A DNA stretch of 64,000 nt from SXZD01 sp034680345 (GTDB lineage Bacteria; Pseudomonadota; Gammaproteobacteria; Burkholderiales; Burkholderiaceae_B). The stretch covers positions 248,001-312,000 of the forward strand of contig JAXISZ010000001.1 in NCBI GenBank assembly GCA_034680345.1, in the 5' to 3' direction. The translations under genes and the position numbers were made by a program. Under the pieces are notes generated by a model. The model had not been told where the DNA came from. It was given only the letters and a program-made list of their open reading frames with translations, and searched no databases. Shown in pieces: positions 9,345 through 19,439 of this stretch (positions are counted from its first letter, which is position 1; each line of letters starts with the position of its first letter).

Positions 9345-11666
9345 GTGAAATTCAAAAAAAATCGCCTGTCCAAGGCCCTAGACGTGCATTCTAGACCAAG
9401 GTATTGGCTCGCACTACAGCCAATTATGGCTCTTTTAATCATGCACTTAGACCACCATAATGCGCACGCCACTGAACCGAGTCTACAATTAAAATTACAT
9501 CGCCAATTAGGCGCATTGCCACAACCACACACCGCATTAACACCCACGTTTATTCAAGCACAACGCATTGAAGGAAACTCTGAGGACACAATTTATTTAC
9601 ATCAAAATGTCGAATTGCGTCGCAATGACAATGTAATCAAGGCCGATGAAATGGTGTATGAAGTTCCTAAAGACCTTGTTAACGCCTCAGGGCAAACACA
9701 TTTAATTAAACCAGGACTTGTGATTACGGCTCCCCGTTTATCGGTTCGCGCCTCCACAGGCGCAGGCGTCATTGAAGAACCACAATTTTTTCTAGAAAAC
9801 AGTGGCGGCATTGGACAAGCCAAATCTGCGGAATTCAACGGTATCGACCAATTAAAACTATTTTCAACGTCATACACCACCTGCCAAGTGCCCAATATTG
9901 AAGATGCTGACTGGTATATACAAGCCGAGGAACTCAATCTAGATCAAACTCAAGACGAGGGCATAGCCACCAATGGCAAAGTGATATTTAAAGGCCAACA
10001 ACTGATTAAAGTGCCATCTTTAAGCTTTCCGTTGCGCAATGAACGCAAAAGCGGCTTTCTACCCCCAACCGTTTCTTTTACAACCCGAAGTGGCTTAGAA
10101 CTCACCAGCCCTTACTACCTAAATATAGCACCCAATCGAGACTTCACTTTCATTCCCCGTGCGTATGCCAACCGCGGTTTAGCGTACGGTGGGCACTTTC
10201 GTTACATAGAGCCAGAAGGATCGGGCAATATTCGCTTTGAGCGCATGGAGTATGACAGCCAAAGACAAATCTCAAGGTACTCATTGCTGGCTCAAGGCAG
10301 GCAACGTTTTGGTGATCGCTGGGTTGGAAGTTACAATATAAACGAGGTGTCTGACAACAATTATTTCGTTGACTTTTCTAGAAGTTTAATCAGAGCGTCA
10401 CAAAAAAACCTACCCCGCGACTTAGCCCTCAGTTATTTTGAAAATTTTTACAATATCACAACACGTGTAACCAGTTTTCAAACACTTCAAGACCCAGCCG
10501 CACCAATCACCGTTCCTTATAACCGTGTACCACAAATTTTGCTAAACGCTAGCAGACTCGATGTCAATGGATTCGACTATCAATTGATGGCTGAAGCTGC
10601 GCGATTTTCGCACCCGACACAAGTTGATGGCTCACGTTTCACTCTAAAACCGAGCATCAGCGCCCCTTTAATTACACCCGCTTTCAGCATCACCCCCAAG
10701 CTAACAATTCAAGCAGTCAGTTATCAATTATCAAATAAAAATGGTTTTGATCTATTGCAAGATAGGCAATTGAGCTACAGCATACCCATGCTGTCCCTAG
10801 ACAGTAAATTACAACTGGAACGCAATACACACATTGCAGGTCAGTCTTACATACAAACCCTAGAGCCCAGAATTTATTTTCTATACGCACCCTTTCGCGA
10901 CCAAAGTCAACAACCAGTTTTTGACACCCGCCAAGCTGATTTTAACTACACACAAATTTTTACAGAAAACCGTTTTGTGGGTAATGACCGCGCTGGAGAT
11001 GCAAAACAAATTACCATTGGTGCTACCACCAAATTTCTTGACTCAACAAATGGTTTAGAGCGGCTACGGATTTTTACGGGGCAACGCTTTAATTTAACCG
11101 AGCAACGTGTTGCCCTGCCTGGCAGCACTCCAAGCAATATGAGTAAAACCGACTTTCTATTAGGCACTGACGGGCAAATTAATGCCGCACTAGCAGTCAA
11201 CAGTTTGGCACAGTTTTCTGCAGACACAGGGTTAATCACCCGAGGCAATGTCACTGTTCGCTACCGTCCAGGCGAAAACAAGGTAGTTAACACCAGTTAT
11301 CGTTACGCACGTGACGCCTTAAATCAAATTGACTTATCAGTACAATATCCATTGTTGGGTCGTTGGTATGGGGTTGGACGATTTAATTACTCATTTAGAG
11401 AGTCTCGCCAAATTGAAACTGTTGCTGGTATAGAATACGATGGTGGGTGCTGGGCCAGCCGTGCTGTTGCTCAAAGTTTTGCAACCTCATCAGGCACTAA
11501 AACAGCAACTGTATTATTTCAACTAGAACTCAACGGCTTTAGTAAAATTGGCTCAGATCCAATGCTTTTACTACAACGGGCTGTACCAGGTTATTATCCT
11601 GTTAATAACGCAAACAATCACAATACGAAAATATATAATCGCGACGCTTATTTGGATTATCAATGA
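9345..11666 (+). CDS. lptD: LPS-assembly protein LptD
   Basis: Outer-membrane beta-barrel that inserts lipopolysaccharide into the outer leaflet together with LptE. It starts at GTG 9345 behind a GAGG ribosome site. A signal peptide occupies residues 1 to about 42 (hydrophobic stretch 21-33, likely cut after AHA). An OstA/LptA-like domain follows (about 65-165), then the large C-terminal barrel. At 773 residues the length is normal. Only two cysteines are seen, Cys180 at the end of the periplasmic domain and Cys702 in the barrel (DGGCWAS), whereas the E. coli protein has four. One inter-domain disulfide would therefore be possible. It overlaps surA by four bases. Confidence 0.95.
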   Translation: MKFKKNRLSKALDVHSRPRYWLALQPIMALLIMHLDHHNAHATEPSLQLKLHRQLGALPQPHTALTPTFIQAQRIEGNSEDTIYLHQNVELRRNDNVIKADEMVYEVPKDLVNASGQTHLIKPGLVITAPRLSVRASTGAGVIEEPQFFLENSGGIGQAKSAEFNGIDQLKLFSTSYTTCQVPNIEDADWYIQAEELNLDQTQDEGIATNGKVIFKGQQLIKVPSLSFPLRNERKSGFLPPTVSFTTRSGLELTSPYYLNIAPNRDFTFIPRAYANRGLAYGGHFRYIEPEGSGNIRFERMEYDSQRQISRYSLLAQGRQRFGDRWVGSYNINEVSDNNYFVDFSRSLIRASQKNLPRDLALSYFENFYNITTRVTSFQTLQDPAAPITVPYNRVPQILLNASRLDVNGFDYQLMAEAARFSHPTQVDGSRFTLKPSISAPLITPAFSITPKLTIQAVSYQLSNKNGFDLLQDRQLSYSIPMLSLDSKLQLERNTHIAGQSYIQTLEPRIYFLYAPFRDQSQQPVFDTRQADFNYTQIFTENRFVGNDRAGDAKQITIGATTKFLDSTNGLERLRIFTGQRFNLTEQRVALPGSTPSNMSKTDFLLGTDGQINAALAVNSLAQFSADTGLITRGNVTVRYRPGENKVVNTSYRYARDALNQIDLSVQYPLLGRWYGVGRFNYSFRESRQIETVAGIEYDGGCWASRAVAQSFATSSGTKTATVLFQLELNGFSKIGSDPMLLLQRAVPGYYPVNNANNHNTKIYNRDAYLDYQ

Positions 11667-13066
11667 ATACATTTTGCTTAACTAGCCTTAAATATCATTT
11701 AAAGTTTTTTTTAGCGCTCAATTTTTTCTTGCTAACAACATGTGCAAACGCACAAAATGCCACGAACCAAAAAATTGATTCGCGGGTAACAGGAAAAATT
11801 TCTGAGCAACTTAGCTTAAACGAAAATGTTTTAAACTCAGGTGCGATTGATTCAATTGTAGCAATTGTTAATTCAACCGTAATTACTCGCAAAGAGCTCA
11901 ATGATCGCAGTGCGTTAGTGGAAAAACAATTTCAAGAGAAAAAAATACCCTTGCCCTCACGCAATCTATTTGAACGCCAAGTGCTCGAGCGTTTAATTCT
12001 AGAAAATGCACAATTACAATTGGCAAGAGAAAACGGTATTCGCATAGAAGCCAGCAACATAGACCGAACGGTAGCAAAAATTGCGGAACAAAATCGGATG
12101 AGCCTGACCGATTTTAGAAAAAAAATTGAAAGTGAAGGCATAACCTTTACACGTTTCCGGGAAGAAATAGAAAATGAGTTGCTGCTTAGTCGTCTGAAAG
12201 AACAAGAAGTTGACAGTCGCATACAAATTTCAGAAAGCGAGATTGACAATTTAATGGCTGACCTAAATGGCCATAAAAATGAAGCGACACAGATTAATTT
12301 AGCACAAATTTTATTTCGTATCGCTGAAAATGCCAGCCCCAATGAACGAAAAAAAATTCAAGAACAAGCAGAAAACGTTTTAACACAATTGCGCCAAGGC
12401 GCAGATTTTTTTGAAACAGCAACCAGTTATACTCCTGCCTCTGAGCAGAACAAAAACCCAATACTGGGGTTGCGAAGTATAGACAAACTACCCACTTTAT
12501 TTACAAAAGCAACAGAAAATCTGCAAATTGGTGAACTTACGATGGTTCGCAGCGCAAATGGCTACCACATATTAAAATTGCTAGAAAAAGTAACGCCAAA
12601 AGCAACTTTAACAAACCAAGAAACCATTGAATTAACCCGAGTCAGACATATTTTGATGCGCCCCACACAAACCCAAACCGCGCAGACTGTGCAACAAAGA
12701 CTCAACGATATTCGTCAAAACATTCTCAATGGTCAAGAAAATTTTGAAAACATGGCTAAAAAGTTTTCAATTGATGGTAGTGCTGCCAAAGGGGGCGATC
12801 TCGGTTGGGTGTATCCAGGCGATACGGTCGCAGAGTTTGAATATGCCATGAAAGACCTTCAACCAGGGGAAATCAGTCCCATAATCGAAACCCAATTTGG
12901 GTTTCACATCGTTGAAGTGATGGGGCGTAAAACACAAGAAATTACCCAAGAACGACAACGGGCTGCTGCACGAGAAATGCTTAAAGATCGCAAATCTGAA
13001 GAAGCATTTCAAGAATGGTTAAGACAACTGCGTGACCGAACCTACGTTGAAACACGACTGGACTAA
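11663..13066 (+). CDS. surA: Periplasmic chaperone / peptidyl-prolyl isomerase SurA
   Basis: Chaperone escorting outer-membrane proteins such as LptD through the periplasm. A signal peptide (hydrophobic about 12-26, cut near ANA) is followed by a SurA N-terminal domain (IVAIVNSTVITRKEL onward) and two PpiC-type parvulin domains. The second parvulin domain is recognisable by GGDLGW and QFGFHIVEV. At 467 residues it is slightly longer than E. coli SurA because of a linker before the N-domain. The ATGA overlap with lptD couples translation of chaperone and client. Confidence 0.93.
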   Translation: MNTFCLTSLKYHLKFFLALNFFLLTTCANAQNATNQKIDSRVTGKISEQLSLNENVLNSGAIDSIVAIVNSTVITRKELNDRSALVEKQFQEKKIPLPSRNLFERQVLERLILENAQLQLARENGIRIEASNIDRTVAKIAEQNRMSLTDFRKKIESEGITFTRFREEIENELLLSRLKEQEVDSRIQISESEIDNLMADLNGHKNEATQINLAQILFRIAENASPNERKKIQEQAENVLTQLRQGADFFETATSYTPASEQNKNPILGLRSIDKLPTLFTKATENLQIGELTMVRSANGYHILKLLEKVTPKATLTNQETIELTRVRHILMRPTQTQTAQTVQQRLNDIRQNILNGQENFENMAKKFSIDGSAAKGGDLGWVYPGDTVAEFEYAMKDLQPGEISPIIETQFGFHIVEVMGRKTQEITQERQRAAAREMLKDRKSEEAFQEWLRQLRDRTYVETRLD

Positions 13067-13070
13067 ATGC

Positions 13071-14078
13071 ATGAGCTCTAATTCTCAACGCCCTATTGCC
13101 ATTAGCACCGGAGAGCCCGCAGGCATTGGCCCAGATATTTGTCTAATGCTTGCAGGTCAAAGCTTAAAAGAAAACTGGCACAATCAATTTGTATTAATTG
13201 GTGACATTAACCTATTGGCAGACCGAGCCAAAGCATTACAACTAAACGTGCCTCTGAGTTTGTTTAACCCAGAAAACACTAAAAAAAATTCATCAGTTCA
13301 AGTGCATCACATTCCAACAAAAAAAAGGGCACAAGCTGGACAACTAAATCCAGCCAACGCCGATTATGTATTAAGCACTTTAGACTACGCCATCAAAGCT
13401 TGCCAAACAGGACAATGCGCTGCGTTAGTAACTGCACCTATTCAAAAATCAGTGATTATTGAAGCGGGTCACCTTCAGTTTACTGGGCACACCGAATACC
13501 TCGCCCAGAAAACAAATACAGCGCACGCTGTTATGATGCTAGTTGGTGGCGGTTTGCGTGTAGCACTGGCAACCACACATATGCCATTAAAAAATGTCCC
13601 AACATTTCTAACAGCCACAAACTTAGAACACACCATCACAGTTTTAGATCACTGTCTTCGCCGTTTTTTTGGATGTAAAAACCCAAAAATTTTAGTAACA
13701 GGACTAAACCCCCACGCAGGTGAATCAGGCCATCTTGGACAAGAAGAGGTGGAACTGATCACACCCGTACTAGACAATTTGCGTAAGCAAGGTTTAAACC
13801 TAACCGGACCACTGCCTGCCGACACGCTATTTATACCTAAATATTTAAATCACGCTGATGCCGTTTTGGCGATGTACCACGACCAAGGTTTACCTGTTTT
13901 AAAGTACGCCAGTTTTGGGCAGGGTGTTAATATCACTTTGGGTTTACCTATCATTCGCACCTCTGTGGATCACGGTACTGCGCTAGAATTAGCAGGCTCT
14001 GGACAAGTTCAACATCAAAGCCTATTTGCCGCTTTTGAACAAGCAAAAAATATGGTGCTCTCTTCAAAAAACCACTGA
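13071..14078 (+). CDS. pdxA: 4-hydroxythreonine-4-phosphate dehydrogenase
   Basis: NAD-dependent oxidative decarboxylase of the DXP-dependent pyridoxal-phosphate pathway. The N-terminal motif ISTGEPAGIGPD begins about eight residues after ATG 13071, as in other PdxA proteins. That start is preferred to the in-frame GTG at 13032, which would overlap surA by 35 bases. Metal-binding segments are visible: TGHTEYL, MYHDQG and DHGTALELAG. Length is 335 residues. It sits directly behind surA and one base ahead of rsmA, the canonical surA-pdxA-rsmA order. Confidence 0.94.
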   Translation: MSSNSQRPIAISTGEPAGIGPDICLMLAGQSLKENWHNQFVLIGDINLLADRAKALQLNVPLSLFNPENTKKNSSVQVHHIPTKKRAQAGQLNPANADYVLSTLDYAIKACQTGQCAALVTAPIQKSVIIEAGHLQFTGHTEYLAQKTNTAHAVMMLVGGGLRVALATTHMPLKNVPTFLTATNLEHTITVLDHCLRRFFGCKNPKILVTGLNPHAGESGHLGQEEVELITPVLDNLRKQGLNLTGPLPADTLFIPKYLNHADAVLAMYHDQGLPVLKYASFGQGVNITLGLPIIRTSVDHGTALELAGSGQVQHQSLFAAFEQAKNMVLSSKNH

Positions 14079-14079
14079 C

Positions 14080-14865
14080 ATGAAAAATCACCAAGCCAGA
14101 AAACGCTTTGGCCAACACTTTCTAAGCGACCCAAGTATTCTATCGGCTATTGTTTACGCCATAGGCCCGCAACAAAATGACAACATTGTAGAAATTGGCC
14201 CCGGACTTGGGGCAATGACTCAAGAACTATTGCCTCACCTGCCTTTATTGCATGTTATTGAGATTGACTACGACCTTACAACGCGCCTACGCAATAGTTC
14301 AATGGCAAACAAATTAAAAATTTACGAAGGCGATGTTTTACAATTCGACTTTTCCATCTTACCTCAACCTTTGAAAGTTGTTGGAAATTTACCTTACAAT
14401 ATCTCTTCGCCGTTGTTGTTTCATTTATTACAGTTTCGTCAACACATTGTTGATCAAACCTTCATGTTACAAAAAGAAGTTATACAACGCATGGCAGCAG
14501 AACCCGGGGAAAGTGCTTATGGACGCCTAAGCGTTATGCTTCAAGCTTTCTATGAAATAGAATGGCTCTTCGACGTGCCAGCAAGTGCTTTTACCCCTCC
14601 CCCTAAAGTTATGTCAGCCGTTGTAAGAATGACACCACTAAAAAACCCAAAAATAAAACCACAACACATTGAAAAACTGTCTAAATGGGTAACCTTAGCT
14701 TTTTCTCAAAAACGTAAAATGTTACGCAATACTTTAGGTAAGCAAATCGACCGCAATACATTGGAACTTGCGTGTATTGACGTTCAACAACGTGCAGAAG
14801 ATATCTCGGTCAATCAATACATCAGGCTAACCGAACTCACAGAAAACGACAACACGCCCACCTAA
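14080..14865 (+). CDS. rsmA: 16S rRNA dimethyladenosine transferase RsmA (KsgA)
   Basis: SAM-dependent enzyme that dimethylates two adjacent adenosines near the 3' end of 16S rRNA. The start is ATG 14080, which gives the typical N-terminus RKRFGQHFL, rather than an ATG 18 codons upstream inside pdxA. SAM motif I reads VEIGPGLGAM. The catalytic motif IV reads NLPYNIS, and PPPKVMSAV follows in the target-recognition region. Length is 261 residues. It is the last gene of the lptD operon. Confidence 0.95.
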   Translation: MKNHQARKRFGQHFLSDPSILSAIVYAIGPQQNDNIVEIGPGLGAMTQELLPHLPLLHVIEIDYDLTTRLRNSSMANKLKIYEGDVLQFDFSILPQPLKVVGNLPYNISSPLLFHLLQFRQHIVDQTFMLQKEVIQRMAAEPGESAYGRLSVMLQAFYEIEWLFDVPASAFTPPPKVMSAVVRMTPLKNPKIKPQHIEKLSKWVTLAFSQKRKMLRNTLGKQIDRNTLELACIDVQQRAEDISVNQYIRLTELTENDNTPT

Positions 14866-14919
14866 CCCAGCGTTATTTCTGTTAAACAATATTTATTCAC
14901 CGCTTAAATTTGCCGCCAA

Positions 14920-14936
14920 GGCAAGCCGCGCTTGCC
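14920..14936. repeat. Inverted repeat between rsmA and the secretin gene
   Basis: The 220-base gap (14866-15085) between rsmA and the pilus-like locus holds a perfect 6-bp inverted repeat, GGCAAG / CTTGCC, with a CCGCG loop. A smaller one, GACAG-TTT-CTGTC, lies at 14958-14970. The first is GC-rich but not followed by a T run, so it is either a weak or factor-dependent terminator of the lptD operon or a protein-binding site. The promoter of the pilus-like operon probably lies in 14980-15060, but no convincing -35/-10 pair was identified. Confidence 0.35.
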
Positions 14937-15085
14937 AACTCTAAGAGTCTACATTACGACAGTTTCTGTCAAAACCTGCGCTATTTTAAAAACATTAATT
15001 GTTTTTAATCCCCCGTTATAGGGTATTAAAATCCATACATTCTGGATGATAATTTTTTTCAATACACTTTTGAAAGAGGATATTT

Positions 15086-16849
15086 GTGGATCCTTTTACA
15101 ACTCAATCCAAAAAAAATTTACTTGCATTAGCAATCACCACAATTGCTAGTGTTGGCTGCTCTTTTAATCGACCATTTGAGGAAGCCAGTAAAAAAATTG
15201 AAGAAATACCAACAAAAATTGAAACACAAGATGACTTAAGCAACGACATTATAACCAATCAAGTGTTATCAAGCAGCGCTTTCATCATCCGACGTTTAAA
15301 CAACACACAATTTTTACCTCCTAGGCATATCAGCCGCTTATCCGTTACAGATGCTGGTATATATGATGTTATGCAACTGCTATTTGATGAGTCCAATATT
15401 GCAGTTACTTTTGAAGGTGGTCCAGATAGCATTCGAAGATATGGACCGGTTAGCGTATACAACTTAAAAGGTGATATCAACGATGTTATGAATCACTTAG
15501 CCAATTCAGTTGGATTTTTTTGGAGTTACCAAAATCACACCATCATGATTGAACCTGAACAACAATTTGTTGTTGACTTACCGCCTATTTTAAATGATGA
15601 CAATCTTGCTGGAATTACCAACACCTTTCAATACCTTGGTGCACGAGATTCATACTTGGATAGAAACTCCAGATCGATTGTTTTTAGATCAAACAAAAAA
15701 GCACTAAAAGTCATCGAAGATTATTTAAATCAATTGCGCAAAAGCAGGTCAATGGTGATTTACGATTTGCAAATTCTCCAAGTTGACCTGAATGACGACT
15801 CAAATTTAGGTATTCAATGGAATCAGTACAACGGCAGTAACGCTGGCAATGGCGGTGGCAACAACATTAGTAAAATGTCGAAAACAGAAGGCGATATTGG
15901 TTTTAGTTTCACCATCGTTGGCCGCTCCTTCAGCAGCGACCTCCTTTTGAATTTCTTACGTAGTCAAGGCACAGTTAAAAGTTTAAGCAAACCGCGCATG
16001 GGTATCATGTCTGGCACGAAAGGGGCACTGCGTGTTGGAAAAACGACAACAATTGTAGCCAAAATTGGTCGTGACATTGGCAACACTGTTTCACAAACCA
16101 CTGTTGAAACCAAAGATGTTAAAACTGGTCTAGATTTAAATCTATTTGCTGAAGAACACGATAAAACAATCTATACACGCATTAATCTATCAATTACCGA
16201 AATTTTAAAACTCAGTAAATTCACTGCATTAGGAACAGATCTTACCCTACCTGATATTGCCGACAGAGAAATGCGAACTCAAGTGCGATGCCGACCAGGC
16301 GACACAATTTTACTTGGTGGTATTACTTTTAATAAAGCAGAAGTTAATCGGTCAATTGGCGCTGCTATCAATGAAAAAAAAGAATCTGCAGGCCAGTCGG
16401 AATTGGTTATCGTTATACGCCCAAGACTGGTTTATTTCGAACCAAAAGAAATTCAAAAAACACAAGCACAGGAATCAACTAAACATATAGAAAAAATTTC
16501 TGCAATTACATTTGAAAAAAATTTGAAAGAAAAAACAATAAATGATGTAGATGTTTATGCGCCCACCGTCATAGTTCCTTATGTTCAAGGGGTTCAAGCA
16601 AACCAAGAAGCAATTGTTCTGAACTCATCCACTTTAACTCCTGCAACCCCTATGGAGCAGATATATCAAGATATATCGATTCCAAATCAAGCTAAAAAAA
16701 CACCTGTAATACCTAAAGCTACCAAACAAAAAAACTTCAATATTGCACCAGGTGTTCCTATACCTTTATTTGGTACCCTTCATTTTTCCAGTAAAGATAC
16801 TAGCAATAATAAACAAACTAGTGAGTACAAAGAAGGAAAAAACATATGA
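15086..16849 (+). CDS. Type IVb-pilus-like secretin (PilN/BfpB type)
   Basis: Outer-membrane secretin expected to form the exit pore for a pilus-like fibre. The start is GTG 15086 with a good AAAGAGGA ribosome site. The N-terminus has a short signal with a cysteine at residue 25 (SVGC), a poor but possible lipobox as in PilN-type lipoprotein secretins. An STN/N0-like domain spans about 85-160 and a second N domain about 170-220. The secretin domain covers about 222-450, with SLSKPRMGIMSG and the C-terminal PGDTILLGGITF characteristic of the family. A tail of about 135 residues without clear homology follows. Gene order with ATPase and platform genes resembles IncI1 PilN-PilQ-PilR. It is the first gene of the locus. 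Confidence 0.85.
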   Translation: MDPFTTQSKKNLLALAITTIASVGCSFNRPFEEASKKIEEIPTKIETQDDLSNDIITNQVLSSSAFIIRRLNNTQFLPPRHISRLSVTDAGIYDVMQLLFDESNIAVTFEGGPDSIRRYGPVSVYNLKGDINDVMNHLANSVGFFWSYQNHTIMIEPEQQFVVDLPPILNDDNLAGITNTFQYLGARDSYLDRNSRSIVFRSNKKALKVIEDYLNQLRKSRSMVIYDLQILQVDLNDDSNLGIQWNQYNGSNAGNGGGNNISKMSKTEGDIGFSFTIVGRSFSSDLLLNFLRSQGTVKSLSKPRMGIMSGTKGALRVGKTTTIVAKIGRDIGNTVSQTTVETKDVKTGLDLNLFAEEHDKTIYTRINLSITEILKLSKFTALGTDLTLPDIADREMRTQVRCRPGDTILLGGITFNKAEVNRSIGAAINEKKESAGQSELVIVIRPRLVYFEPKEIQKTQAQESTKHIEKISAITFEKNLKEKTINDVDVYAPTVIVPYVQGVQANQEAIVLNSSTLTPATPMEQIYQDISIPNQAKKTPVIPKATKQKNFNIAPGVPIPLFGTLHFSSKDTSNNKQTSEYKEGKNI

Positions 16850-17727
16850 AACCAAGTCGCATGCGTTTAATACTCCTAAGTTTAATATGCTCCTATGTTT
16901 TTGGTCTAAATAACGCTCAAGCTCAAAATAGTAACTTGAATCCACTTATACGACCAAAGTTGCCCACACGTGATGCAGTACCGCCACTACCAGGCGGTAA
17001 ATTATCTGGAAATGAAACGCCACAAGCAAAATCAGCACAAGAGGAAATGACAGTCAAATTGCAACAGCTTAACGCTGATCGGATACCAATGCCTTTGCGA
17101 TTATTGCTAGCTCCCATCTATGTTTCCGCTATGTTAGGAGATACTGCAATTCTAAGACAACCTCTACAACAATTTCAGCAGATTGGTTTAGTTGGTGCAA
17201 TGAATACACAACTTACAGGTCAAGGCATTCCTGGAAACTTGAACACAGCTTCAATTCCACAAACAGGAATGGCTGGCCTACCAGGTATGAATGCCATGCC
17301 TAGTGGATTTGGAGCAACAGCTCAAACCATTCCAGGCGGATTTTTACCCGGCATGACACCTGGATTTGGATCGCCAGGATTTTCTCAACTAGGGGGGGTT
17401 GGATTTGCTCAAGCTCAACAAAGACCAACCAGTATTCGAGTTAAGGATGGTGAAAAAATTAATCTATATGGCTTTGAATTGTTGGCAAAAGTAAATCGTA
17501 ATCAAGTTAGATTAGATTGGATAGAAAACATTGAAAAACCTGTAATTGTTTACCAATCTGGCATTGAGCCTGTTAATCAAACAGCTTACATACCACCATC
17601 TGCGATTTTAGAGCGTGCTGATCAACAATATTTTAATCGCTCTCAAGCAACAAATGCTCAAAACTCCGCAGCAAGTGGATCCACTCAACCAAGCGCAAAT
17701 ACCTCTGCTGGTATTGGGGGCAGATAA
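16846..17727 (+). CDS. PilP-like periplasmic pilus-assembly protein (putative)
   Basis: A 293-residue exported protein with a Sec signal peptide (1 to about 26, cut after AQA). A helical region (about 60-125) is followed by a low-complexity stretch rich in Gly, Met, Pro and Phe (about 130-190), with repeated PGM/GFG motifs. A compact domain (about 195-245) contains SIRVKDGEKINLYGFEL, which resembles the small beta domain of PilP/GspC-like proteins that bridge the inner membrane to the secretin. The start overlaps the secretin stop (ATGA), which fits that role. The assignment is by position and weak resemblance. A ligand-like or purely structural role is possible. Confidence 0.5.
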   Translation: MKPSRMRLILLSLICSYVFGLNNAQAQNSNLNPLIRPKLPTRDAVPPLPGGKLSGNETPQAKSAQEEMTVKLQQLNADRIPMPLRLLLAPIYVSAMLGDTAILRQPLQQFQQIGLVGAMNTQLTGQGIPGNLNTASIPQTGMAGLPGMNAMPSGFGATAQTIPGGFLPGMTPGFGSPGFSQLGGVGFAQAQQRPTSIRVKDGEKINLYGFELLAKVNRNQVRLDWIENIEKPVIVYQSGIEPVNQTAYIPPSAILERADQQYFNRSQATNAQNSAASGSTQPSANTSAGIGGR

Positions 17728-19439
17728 TGTTTTCTGATCAAATAATTCGAGAAAGGCTTCTTGAAAAAGGTTTAAGTAAAGCCCAATTCGAGGCGATGTA
17801 CCGTCAGTATAAATACTTAAAATCGATTGGTAAAAGTACAACCCTACAAGACTTGGTTGCTCGCAGTCGCATGCTTTCAAGCGCTGATTTAGAAAGTGCT
17901 TTTGAAGACAATACAAGCGCATCTATCAGTGCCGAAAGACTTTTACCTATCCCTATTTGTTATAAATATAGTGTTTTTCCAATCAACTCATCTGGCAACA
18001 CTTTGGTGATAAAAACTACAAAATTTCTTACGGAAATAGAAAAACAAAAAATTCTAGACGCTTGCTCACGTCCGGTCAATCATTTGCACATTTTACCTTG
18101 TGACATGGTTGAAATAAAAAAATTGTTGCGAAGTGGTGAAGAGGCAGAAAACCTTCAAGATTTGATTGAAAAAATGTCTGAAGAAGATATTAGCCCGCGT
18201 GTGATTCAAAGTGTCATTAAAATAATCCTCACTGATGCCATTACAAGTCGAACTAGCGACATACACATGGATAGAAAACCTGATCCAGATTCTTGGATTA
18301 GCTACCGAATTGATGCTGAAATAAAACAAGTTCATCTAATTCCAGAAAATATCATGGGCGCAATATTCACAGTCATCAAAAGTGAATGTGGCATGGATGC
18401 GGCTAACCAGAGAACAGCACAAGATGGTCGCCTTTCTTTTAAATATCGAGATCGAATGGTTGATTTTCGTGTAGCAGCTCAACCACTGGTTGATGGCGAA
18501 ACATTAACTTTGCGTATCTTAGATGGTGGTAACTTACCTACACTACACGATATATTTCCAAAACAAAAAATCATCCTAAATCGTATCGATGCGCTATGTA
18601 AAATTTCAGGGAAATCTGGCGGAATTATCATGATTAGCGGCGCCACAGGTAGCGGAAAATCAACAACCCTTTACAGCTTAGCCAGTCGATTTGACCGTGA
18701 TAGAGTAAATATCATCACTGTTGAAGACCCAGTTGAATACATACTCCCTTTTTCCAGACAAATTCAACTTCAAGCCTTACTAAAACAGCAGGCTCGCGAC
18801 GTTGAACGCTCAATTCTTAGACAAGACCCTGACGTATTAATTTTAGGTGAAATTCGAGACTCTGACTCAGCTAGAACAGCCTTAGCATTTGCAGAATCCG
18901 GTCACTTAGTTTTGTGTACCATTCATGCCAACAGCGTTATCCAAAGTATTGAACGCTTTATGTCAATGATTGAAGAAAATGCAAAAGAGGACTCTCTCTA
19001 CGTTCTGGCTCACCATTTAAAAATGGCAGTGCATCAAAAACTAGCGAAACGTTTATGTAAATGTGCTGAAGGCTTCAACAGCACCGACCTTGAAAGTTTA
19101 TCCAATAGACTCAAAGAAATATCATTTGGCCAATTATTTGCTTTCGGAACCCCGATGAAAAGGGTTGGTTGTAAACAATGTGATCAAATCGGATTAAAAG
19201 GACGTGTTGCAGTTCACGAAACCCTAATAATTGAAGAAAATGAAGCTTTGCGACTTGATTTTACAAAGTGGGTCATTGATGAAAAATTTTCTTCGCTCGA
19301 AAAATTAAAAAAACTCACTGGTACCAAATACATTGAAAGGGCTGAAACAGCCAAAACATTACTTAATATAGGCGTAATAGATGCACAAACTGCACTAAAT
19401 TCGATTGGCATCCTAGAACCTTTGGAGGTTAAAGAATGA
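17727..19439 (+). CDS. Type IV pilus / type II secretion assembly ATPase (PilQ/GspE type)
   Basis: Hexameric cytoplasmic motor for fibre extension. An N-terminal domain (about 1-130) precedes the GspE-type ATPase core. The Walker A motif GATGSGKST is at residues 305-313. An Asp box follows in TVEDPVEY, the Walker B region DPDVLILGEIRD is at 367-378, and the His box GHLVLCTIHA is at about 392-401. Two Cys pairs (LCKC and GCKQC) form the zinc-binding subdomain that distinguishes extension ATPases from PilT retraction ATPases. At 570 residues it is typical. It starts inside the stop of the previous gene (TAATG) and overlaps the platform gene by four bases. Confidence 0.9.
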   Translation: MFSDQIIRERLLEKGLSKAQFEAMYRQYKYLKSIGKSTTLQDLVARSRMLSSADLESAFEDNTSASISAERLLPIPICYKYSVFPINSSGNTLVIKTTKFLTEIEKQKILDACSRPVNHLHILPCDMVEIKKLLRSGEEAENLQDLIEKMSEEDISPRVIQSVIKIILTDAITSRTSDIHMDRKPDPDSWISYRIDAEIKQVHLIPENIMGAIFTVIKSECGMDAANQRTAQDGRLSFKYRDRMVDFRVAAQPLVDGETLTLRILDGGNLPTLHDIFPKQKIILNRIDALCKISGKSGGIIMISGATGSGKSTTLYSLASRFDRDRVNIITVEDPVEYILPFSRQIQLQALLKQQARDVERSILRQDPDVLILGEIRDSDSARTALAFAESGHLVLCTIHANSVIQSIERFMSMIEENAKEDSLYVLAHHLKMAVHQKLAKRLCKCAEGFNSTDLESLSNRLKEISFGQLFAFGTPMKRVGCKQCDQIGLKGRVAVHETLIIEENEALRLDFTKWVIDEKFSSLEKLKKLTGTKYIERAETAKTLLNIGVIDAQTALNSIGILEPLEVKE

